Below are positions 24,326-29,649 of a stretch of 29,649 nt of DNA, piece after piece. The notes under the pieces were generated by a model. The model made no database searches. It saw only the letters and a list, made by a program, of their open reading frames with translations, and was not told where the DNA came from. The position numbers and the translations under genes were made by a program. Numbering within the stretch: position 1 is the first letter of the stretch; each line of letters starts with the position of its first letter. Source of the DNA: an uncultured Methanobrevibacter sp. (lineage in GTDB: Archaea > Methanobacteriota > Methanobacteria > Methanobacteriales > Methanobacteriaceae); contig CACZNW010000057.1 in assembly GCA_902782595.1 (NCBI GenBank), forward strand, positions 1 through 29,649. Direction: 5' to 3'.

Positions 24326-25084
24326 GAAATTTTTAAACAGGTTATTGGCCCACAATATTGCATCCCTGCTTCTGGAAGACAATACCCTGTTTTGGTCAAA
24401 GAATCCGTTATCCTTAAACAGACCTAAAATCATCGCCTTGTCCGTAACAATCAAAAGAAAGTTGTTTTTGAATTTAAATGAAGACAGGTACTTGATTTTG
24501 GATTTTTTTTCATAAATTCCCAAAACATCATCAGACACGATTACTTCAACATATCTTCCTTTTTTGATTAGTGAATTGAATCTTTTGTTAAAATCGACAT
24601 GGTAAAAAGGCATGATGCAGCGAACTTCTTTCGCATCTTTCAGTACACTTACAATGTGATTGTTGATTTTATAGGCGTCAACCCCACCGGATTCCATTAA
24701 TTCTGCATTGCGCAGCAGGAATAATTCGGATACTGAATCTTCAGGAATCATGTCAATGACATGGCCATCAGTAATGTTGAAAAAATCATTCAGGATATTG
24801 GCAACCTCCTTAAGTTCCAAAACGTTCGCCATCTGTATTTTAATGGAGTTGGATAAATAATATCTGTTGGATTCACGGTGAACAAATTCCTTCAGTTCAA
24901 GACCGTGTATTGTGACTGATATTGAACTATAATTCAAATTTGTATTCCTCGCCAATTCTTTAACATTTTGAGGTTTCTCATATAGTGCAGCCAGGATTTT
25001 TAATCTGATAATAGAGTTTGCCGCATATCTTATGTCTTCGGATATTGAATTGTAGTTTTTTAAATAATTTTCATTTTCATTCAT
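24308..25084 (-). CDS. Winged-helix transcriptional regulator, FilR1/DUF1724 type
   Basis: A 258-residue archaeal regulator. Residues about 15-80 form a winged helix (NSIIRLKILAALYEKPQNVKELARNTNLNYSSISVTIHGLE, then a wing ending YYLSNS). The rest (from about 100) matches the methanogen-specific FilR1/DUF1724 ligand-sensing domain: LLRNAELMESGGVDAYKIN, DAKEVRCIMPFYHVDF and LLIVTDKAMILGLF. Such regulators are numerous in Methanobacteriales, with mostly unknown effectors. A GTG opens the frame at 25093, but GGTGA directly precedes the ATG at 25084, which is chosen. The divergent upstream region has matching TCACA/TGTGA half-sites, suggesting autoregulation and control of the TatD-like gene. Confidence 0.85.
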   Translation of the reverse strand: MNENENYLKNYNSISEDIRYAANSIIRLKILAALYEKPQNVKELARNTNLNYSSISVTIHGLELKEFVHRESNRYYLSNSIKIQMANVLELKEVANILNDFFNITDGHVIDMIPEDSVSELFLLRNAELMESGGVDAYKINNHIVSVLKDAKEVRCIMPFYHVDFNKRFNSLIKKGRYVEVIVSDDVLGIYEKKSKIKYLSSFKFKNNFLLIVTDKAMILGLFKDNGFFDQNRVLSSRSRDAILWANNLFKNFKKKNK

Positions 25085-25107
25085 GTTAATCACCTATGTA
25101 GTATTAC

Positions 25108-25176
25108 TCACATCAATATTTTTTATTACTAAAAAAATATAAAACCTATCGAAGTGAACAGATGTGAAAAATCACA
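25108..25176. promoter_or_regulatory. TCACATC/GATGTGA half-sites between the regulator and TatD-like genes
   Basis: TCACATC at 25108-25114 is the exact inverse of GATGTGA at 25161-25167, and TGTGA-AAAA-TCACA (25163-25176) is a compact dyad. They lie in the 166-187-base divergent promoter region, so they may be operators for the adjacent winged-helix protein. This is inferred. Confidence 0.4.
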
Positions 25177-25271
25177 GATGCAAAAAACTTAATAGACACA
25201 AATATTTCAGATATTTTTTAAAAACATAAAAAATATAACCTAAACAACTAAATATTTACATGGGGATGAAA

Positions 25272-26027
25272 ATGATAGACACACATATACACGCAGATGC
25301 AAGAAGTGGAGAAGACCTCGAAATGATGTATCTTTCAGGAATCGACAGTGCAATAACATGCAGTTATTATCCATATAAAATACCGGATGAAATTGTTCTT
25401 TTAAACCATCTGAACAGAATCCTGGAATTTGATACAAAAAGAGCAAAAGAATACGGACTTGATTTGAAAGTTGCCCTGGGCATCCATCCGACAAATTCAA
25501 ACATAAATCCAAAAACGATCTTTGAAAACCTTTACAGGTGGATTGAAACAGATAAAATTGTCGCCATAGGCGAAATCGGACTTGAAGATTTAACCGACAA
25601 TGAAATTGATATCTTTAAAAAGCAGCTGGACATTGCCGATGAAACAGACTCCAAAGTGATTATACATACTCCAAGAAAAAACAAAAGGGAAGTCTTAAAA
25701 GTTATTTTGGATATCCTTCCGCAGCATCTCAATGAAAACCAGGCAGTAATTGACCATATCAACCCGCAGGTTGTCGGTGATGTGATAAATACTGACTGCA
25801 TGTTGGGATTAACCGTACAGCCTCAAAAGATGGACCGGTTTGAAGCGATATCAATTCTGGATGAATACGGATTTGACAGATTCCTATTAAACAGTGATAT
25901 GAGCAACAAGCCTTCAAATCCCCTTTCAGTTCCAGAGACCGTTCGTGAATTGACAAGACAGAGCTATGAAAAAAATGAAATCAGAAAAGTGGCCGGAAAT
26001 AATGCTGAAAAATTCTTCAAAATCTAG
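25272..26027 (+). CDS. TatD-like metal-dependent hydrolase
   Basis: A TIM-barrel metallohydrolase of about 251 residues. Metal-ligand motifs in order: DTHIHADAR with HxH at the start, ALGIHPTN, AIGEIGLEDL (Glu), KVIIHTPRKN (His), VIDHINPQVV (His) and LLNSDMSNKP (Asp). Classical TatD proteins are 3'-5' exonucleases, but archaeal relatives such as this one are more distant and their substrates are unknown. Three in-frame ATGs occur at 25260, 25266 and 25272; the last is preferred because GGGGATGA precedes it and the family starts directly with M-x-D-T-H. It is followed 6 bases later by the TDT transporter, so the two are co-transcribed. Confidence 0.87.
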   Translation: MIDTHIHADARSGEDLEMMYLSGIDSAITCSYYPYKIPDEIVLLNHLNRILEFDTKRAKEYGLDLKVALGIHPTNSNINPKTIFENLYRWIETDKIVAIGEIGLEDLTDNEIDIFKKQLDIADETDSKVIIHTPRKNKREVLKVILDILPQHLNENQAVIDHINPQVVGDVINTDCMLGLTVQPQKMDRFEAISILDEYGFDRFLLNSDMSNKPSNPLSVPETVRELTRQSYEKNEIRKVAGNNAEKFFKI

Positions 26028-26033
26028 ATAGAT

Positions 26034-26933
26034 ATGGATTTGATTGAAAAATTACCTATACCTATTTCGGGATTAATTCTTGCCTTATTATCTCTCGGAA
26101 ATCTTCTTCAGGACATACATCCTTATTTAAGATATGCCTTTGGAGCAATTGGTGGAGTATTTTTAGTTTTAATGGTTTTGAAGGCCGTTTTATACCCCGG
26201 AAGCGTTAAAGATGACTTGAAAAATCCAGTTATCCTCAGCAGTTCGGGGACTTTTTCCATGAGTTTAATGATTTCATCCACATATCTCATACCATTTACA
26301 CCGGGCACTGCATATGCTATATGGATTATTGGAATTTGCCTTCATATTTTACTAATAGTTTACTTTACCTATCATTTTATTATACGTGAATTTGATATTT
26401 CAACAGTTTATCCCAGTTACTGGATAGTGTTTGTCGGGATTACCATGGGTGCCATCACCGCCAATTTTCATGGAATTCATGAGATGGATTCAATATTTTT
26501 CATGACAGGATTTACTGGAATGTTGCTGTCAACACCCCTGATTTTATACCGCGAATTCATTTATAAAAGAATTCCCGATGCAAATAAACCCTTAAGCTGT
26601 ATTTTTACCGCACTTTTCAGCATATTAATTGTAGGATATCTGAATTCTACTGAAAATATTTCAAATGAATTTGTTATAGTACTGTATGGACTGGCATGCC
26701 TGTTTTACATATATTCATTTTACAAACTTGTCAGTTTGAGAAATCTGGAATTCTATCCAAGTTTTTCAGCATTCACATTTCCCTTCGTCATCAGCACCCT
26801 TGCAACAAAAGGCATGACTGGCATAATCCATTCAAATATTTTAAATTATGCATTGAATTTTGAAATGATAATAGCTACAGTACTCGTTATCTATGTACTC
26901 AACAGGTATATTGAATTTTTAAAAAATAGTTGA
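26034..26933 (+). CDS. TDT family transporter (tellurite-resistance/dicarboxylate type)
   Basis: A 299-residue membrane protein with nine to ten hydrophobic helices and short loops. The opening (IEKLPIPISGLILALLSLGNLLQ), the FGAIGGVFLVLMVLKAVLYPGSV stretch and TFSMSLMISSTYLIPF match the TehA/Mae1/SLAC1 fold, whose members conduct anions such as dicarboxylates, sulfite or chloride. The transported ion is unknown here. The start is 6 bases after the TatD-like stop, so it is translated from the same message. It converges with sepF, and a hairpin between the two stops acts in both directions. Confidence 0.87.
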   Translation: MDLIEKLPIPISGLILALLSLGNLLQDIHPYLRYAFGAIGGVFLVLMVLKAVLYPGSVKDDLKNPVILSSSGTFSMSLMISSTYLIPFTPGTAYAIWIIGICLHILLIVYFTYHFIIREFDISTVYPSYWIVFVGITMGAITANFHGIHEMDSIFFMTGFTGMLLSTPLILYREFIYKRIPDANKPLSCIFTALFSILIVGYLNSTENISNEFVIVLYGLACLFYIYSFYKLVSLRNLEFYPSFSAFTFPFVISTLATKGMTGIIHSNILNYALNFEMIIATVLVIYVLNRYIEFLKNS

Positions 26934-26954
26934 AAGTAGATAATTAATCTACTT
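26934..26954. terminator. Bidirectional terminator between the TDT gene and sepF
   Basis: AAGTAGAT and ATCTACTT (26934-26941 and 26947-26954) are perfect 8-base arms around a 5-base loop filling the gap between two convergent stops. T-rich sequence follows weakly on the plus strand. Confidence 0.6.
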
Positions 26955-27519
26955 ATCCTTTATTGATAACTTTTACTTTTTTAGGAGAAACAATAATTAA
27001 ATGTTTATCTTCAGTGTGTTCAAGCAGTAATGCCTGGGCACCATGTTTTGCCCTAATCTGTTTGATTTTATCACCGGCAAGTTTAAAGTTTGGTGCACTT
27101 TCCTTTTCTAAAAAGGACAAGTCCAAAATAACGGGGTTTTGTTCCGCAACTACCTGATCAACAACATAATTGATATCATCGATTGTTTTCGGTCTGATTA
27201 AAACAATTTCATAAAATGACTGTTCCGGAACGATAACCTCATAATCATCATAAAACGGCATGGGATTAGGTTGAGGACGAGGATTTGGACTTTGTGTCGG
27301 TCTTGGAGCCTGTCTGTGCTGATACTGAGCATTTGGTCTGGATTGCTGCTGAGGGTTTGGCCTAGACTGTTGATGATTAGTCTGTGGCCTGCCAGCATTA
27401 TCTTTAGGTTTTATAACATCCATAATCGTATCCATTAAACCCGGACCGCCATTTTTCCGTCTTCCACTTTCTGTTTCTTCAAAACCTAAACTTCTTTTTA
27501 TATCATCGATGAAACTCAT
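26953..27519 (-). CDS. sepF: Cell division protein SepF (FtsZ membrane anchor)
   Basis: Anchors FtsZ to the membrane at the division site; in Methanobrevibacter smithii SepF is the demonstrated FtsZ anchor. The 188 residues have three parts: an N-terminal amphipathic membrane-binding helix (SFIDDIKRSLGF), a Pro/Gln/Asn/Arg-rich flexible linker at about 41-88 (QQSRPNPQQQSRPN, PRPTQSPNPRPQPNP), and a C-terminal SepF core from about 100 (FYEIVLIRPKTIDD, NPVILDLSFLEKESAPN, LLLEHTEDKHLIIVSPKKV). The linker is long and unusually low in charge balance compared with the core. The gene begins 5 bases after the DUF1611 gene, indicating a shared transcript. Confidence 0.94.
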   Translation of the reverse strand: MSFIDDIKRSLGFEETESGRRKNGGPGLMDTIMDVIKPKDNAGRPQTNHQQSRPNPQQQSRPNAQYQHRQAPRPTQSPNPRPQPNPMPFYDDYEVIVPEQSFYEIVLIRPKTIDDINYVVDQVVAEQNPVILDLSFLEKESAPNFKLAGDKIKQIRAKHGAQALLLEHTEDKHLIIVSPKKVKVINKG

Positions 27520-27524
27520 TTGAA

Positions 27525-28577
27525 TTACTCCTCTAAATATTCAATAATGGCATCCAATAGTTTAGAAGCACCATTATTATAAACATCTTCTGCCGGCAGT
27601 TTATATGTGGATTCAAAGTATTCAGGACACATATCCGAACTGGCATTTTTAAGATTGATTGATAAACCAACAACTTTTGTCGGTTCAACAGCTTCGATAG
27701 CCTTGATTTCTTCTTCAATTCCTTTAGGTTCCCTATAAGGGTGATTAGGTCTGTGTCCAACAATAACCGCATCAGGAGCAGCCCCGATTAAGATAGCTGC
27801 AGACAAACCTCTTGGATGAGGGTTTCCATCTTCAGTTAAACTGGATTGACCTTCTATAAAAATAATATCCGGTTTTTTGGTTTCTTCAACATATTTTATA
27901 GCGCACAAAACTGCAGATGGAACATCCATTGCAGATAAACTTCCTGCTCTAAAATTAAAATCAGTCGGTTCTTCCAATCCCATTTCATCGGTTGAAATGA
28001 TTGCAGGTTTTAAACCCCTCTCCTCACTTGCCATACCGAGCATTTTAGTGGTTGTTCTTTTACCGCATTCCTGAGAGGTTCCTCCAACGAAAATTACCGG
28101 TGCTTTAGGAGTGTAAGATATTTTTGGTAAAACTTCACATGATTTTTTAGGGGCGACACCGGCTATCTTTTCAACAACATCAAGTCTTGGACCGATTTCT
28201 TTAACAGTGACATTTTTGGAATCAGCAAATTTCTTTAAAGACAGGTTTTCATTAACGGATAATGATCTAAAAGAAGTAATAACATTCAATCCCGCATCAA
28301 TTGCCTGAACTGCATATTTCAATGCAGTACCTTCAGCACCAATTGGCAGCATTATAACCATTGACTTTGCACCAGGAGCGTTTTTTAAACACTCTTCTAA
28401 ACTGCTTGACACGGTTTTACCGCAAAACTGTTTTCCCTGTTTTCTAACGTCATCATCAATGTATCCTACAGTTTCAATGCCGTCGAGATTGGAGAATTTT
28501 TCTCCTCCGCCCCCACAACCTACAACTATAAACGGATTTAAATCTTGAATCTCTTTTACTGATTTTACTGAATACAA
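27525..28577 (-). CDS. DUF1611 family P-loop protein
   Basis: About 350 residues. The N-terminal part is Rossmann-like (PFIVVGCGGGGEKFSN, YIDDD, MLPIGAEGTALKYA). The C-terminal part is a P-loop domain with Walker-A-like FVGGTSQECGKRTTTKMLG, ISTDEMGLEEPTDF, IIFIEGQSSLTEDGNPHPRG and GHRPNHPYREPKGIE. Members are widespread; the bacterial relative DgcN acts in D-amino-acid catabolism as an N-acyltransferase, but the archaeal role is unknown. The frame is open to an ATG at 28595, yet GGGGTGA at 28583-28589 is ideally spaced for TTG at 28577, which I prefer. It is co-transcribed with sepF. Confidence 0.85.
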   Translation of the reverse strand: MYSVKSVKEIQDLNPFIVVGCGGGGEKFSNLDGIETVGYIDDDVRKQGKQFCGKTVSSSLEECLKNAPGAKSMVIMLPIGAEGTALKYAVQAIDAGLNVITSFRSLSVNENLSLKKFADSKNVTVKEIGPRLDVVEKIAGVAPKKSCEVLPKISYTPKAPVIFVGGTSQECGKRTTTKMLGMASEERGLKPAIISTDEMGLEEPTDFNFRAGSLSAMDVPSAVLCAIKYVEETKKPDIIFIEGQSSLTEDGNPHPRGLSAAILIGAAPDAVIVGHRPNHPYREPKGIEEEIKAIEAVEPTKVVGLSINLKNASSDMCPEYFESTYKLPAEDVYNNGASKLLDAIIEYLEE

Positions 28578-28595
28578 ACACTTCACCCCTATCAT

Positions 28596-28853
28596 ATAAT
28601 TTATAACTTATAACTTCTAATGAAATATTAAAATAATAAACTTTTTCAAAAAAAAATACTTTTAAAAAAAAGTTACTATTACTAATTATGCATATTCATA
28701 CTTAATAAAGTATAATGTTTTATAGCTGAAAATTACCTAAACTCACATATTTCCGAAAAATTATTTATGAAAATATATGCATGAAAACACTCCCATATTC
28801 AAAATGCATAGTTAAAAGCTTTTGATTTCTAGATTCAACTAGCAGCAATACTA
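28596..28853. other. AT-rich non-coding region
   Basis: I see no gene here. It contains long A and T runs, the probable promoter of the DUF1611 gene near 28600-28625 (TTATAACTTATAACTT on the plus strand) and nothing else recognisable. A 13-base near-palindrome, ACTACA-T-TGTAGT, sits just to the right at 28853-28865, inside the end of a doubtful small frame. Confidence 0.5.
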
Positions 28854-28985
28854 CTACATTGTAGTCCGAATCACTTTTTTAAATATATCATCATCAGCAC
28901 TCCGGTTGCTGCAAGATTCCAGTGCATTATGAGACCTAAAATTCACTCCTACACTGAAGTTGATTTTTACGAGTAATATTTCCAA
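28854..28985 (-). CDS. Doubtful small open frame, 43 residues
   Basis: A TTG at 28985 with GGTG a few bases upstream opens 43 codons ending in TAG, directly after the SseB-like gene on the same strand. The product starts MEILLVKINFSVGVNF and ends DIFKKVIRTTM. No family is recognised and it has no hydrophobic helix or motif. Its composition is compatible with coding sequence, but it is short and could be chance or a gene remnant. Confidence 0.25.
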   Translation of the reverse strand: MEILLVKINFSVGVNFRSHNALESCSNRSADDDIFKKVIRTTM

Positions 28986-28996
28986 ATTAACACCAT

Positions 28997-29649
28997 CTAT
29001 CTAAAAATTTCAGCTCTAAACACAACTGAATCAGATGATCTATTCATAACAAAATATTCCTTTGCAAATTTTAGCAATGCTGAAAAACTATATGCCGGGG
29101 GATAAATTTCAGATAAATCATGTTCCAGACCCTTTTTATACTCATCCAAATCTGTATATACCTGAAAATATTCTTTATCATCATCATCAAATATTAAAAC
29201 AAAACTTGTACCCTCCGGTTCATCAATACAGGGGACAATCACTGTAGATGCCAATAATTTTTCTTTCAGTTCATCATCTGAAAAGTCTTTTTTACAAAGT
29301 AATTGATTTAATTCTTCATTTTTTACATCTTTAATTTTATGATTGCTTATAAATCCAAATTGACTTAAAAATATATCCATTGGTATTTTAAAGCGGCAAC
29401 CAAAAGGATTTATTAAAATAGTTGTGTATTGATCCGTTGTTTTAGTATTCCAGCCAAATCCTTCATTGATATTGCTATTGCTGAGGAGAATTTGGGAAAA
29501 TATGTATTAATAATTTCTAAATTTGTAAATAAAGGTACTGCATCGTTTTCACCATAATACGGTAAATCTTCTATATCAAAGCCAAATTGCCCATTAAGTT
29601 CGAATGCTTCTTTTTTTACATCTTCATATCTGTTTTTTCTAAAAATAAC
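28997..29649 (-). pseudogene. Tandem SseB-like protein, frameshifted and cut by the window edge
   Basis: Two frames join into one protein. The right frame (stop at 29413, open to the window end) reads ENDAVPLFTNLEIINTYF and SAIAISMKDLAGILK. The left frame, open from about 29505 and with ATG at 29380, reads TTDQYTTILINPFGCRFKIP and then a second copy (LLASTVIVPCIDEPEGTSF, FQVYTDLDEYKKG, SFSALLKFAKEYF). Each half has the SseB pattern of a strand, an FTD/YTD turn, a helix, and an I-x-I-N-P-F-type strand. Adding one A to the four-base run at 29440-29443 restores the reading (ILK then TTD), so a homopolymer contraction is the likely cause. SseB-like domains are poorly understood. The 5' end lies beyond the window. 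An assembly error is possible. Confidence 0.65.

Noticed and set aside
29413..29450. Programmed ribosomal frameshift at the A-tract of the SseB-like gene
   Set aside because: The run is only four As and no downstream pseudoknot or stem is evident, so a one-base contraction or sequencing error is simpler.

Overview
The window reads as chromosomal DNA of a methanogenic archaeon of the order Methanobacteriales, most likely a host-associated Methanobrevibacter. The pointers are low G+C with poly-A/T-rich spacers, GGTGA-type ribosome binding sites, a CoM/CoB-dependent fumarate reductase subunit (TfrB), reductive indolepyruvate oxidoreductase, archaeal SepF, an archaeal-type glycyl-tRNA synthetase, and remains of the adhesin-like proteins (signal peptide, Ig-like repeats, Lys-rich tail) typical of gut and rumen Methanobrevibacter. 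The genus is inferred, not proven. I saw no rRNA, tRNA, CRISPR array or insertion sequence.

Layout. 1-2977: an aldo/keto reductase with ferredoxin-like tail, a membrane acyltransferase and DNA-3-methyladenine glycosylase I. 2981-5856: a molybdate/tungstate uptake operon (modA, a small molbindin, modB, modC, all minus strand) with a 455-base leader full of dyads. 6312-7481: an MFS exporter. 7558-10870: a degraded accessory patch. It holds the tail of a YhgE/Pip-type membrane protein directly abutting, tail to tail, the last repeat of an adhesin, then a long surface protein in which a complete Ppx/GppA (exopolyphosphatase-type) domain sits between a signal peptide and adhesin Ig repeats. That gene is split by one TAG stop and one single-base deletion. 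11238-12955: a sodium/solute symporter whose 3' end overlaps a 37-codon gene for a small accessory membrane protein. 13059-13847: a TPR protein.

14047-18651 is an arylacetate-assimilation region: phenylacetate-CoA ligase and a double ACT-domain protein on the plus strand, and iorB/iorA on the minus strand. Together these can activate arylacetates to CoA thioesters and carboxylate them reductively to arylpyruvates for aromatic amino acids. 18754-24296 is a tight five-gene plus-strand run: tfrB, a SPOUT RNA methyltransferase with a charged N-terminal tail, an unusual cysteine-rich Fe-S protein, dCTP deaminase and glycyl-tRNA synthetase. It converges on a FilR1-like regulator, which is divergent from a TatD-like hydrolase and a TDT-family transporter. 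That pair converges on sepF, which lies 5 bases behind a DUF1611 P-loop protein. The right edge holds a frameshifted tandem SseB-like gene cut by the window end.

The most novel item is the secreted Ppx/GppA-adhesin chimera at 8610-10870. Next come the hidden symporter accessory gene (11238-11351), the paired candidate operator in the mod operon, the Cys-rich Fe-S protein, and the A-tract frameshift in the SseB-like gene.
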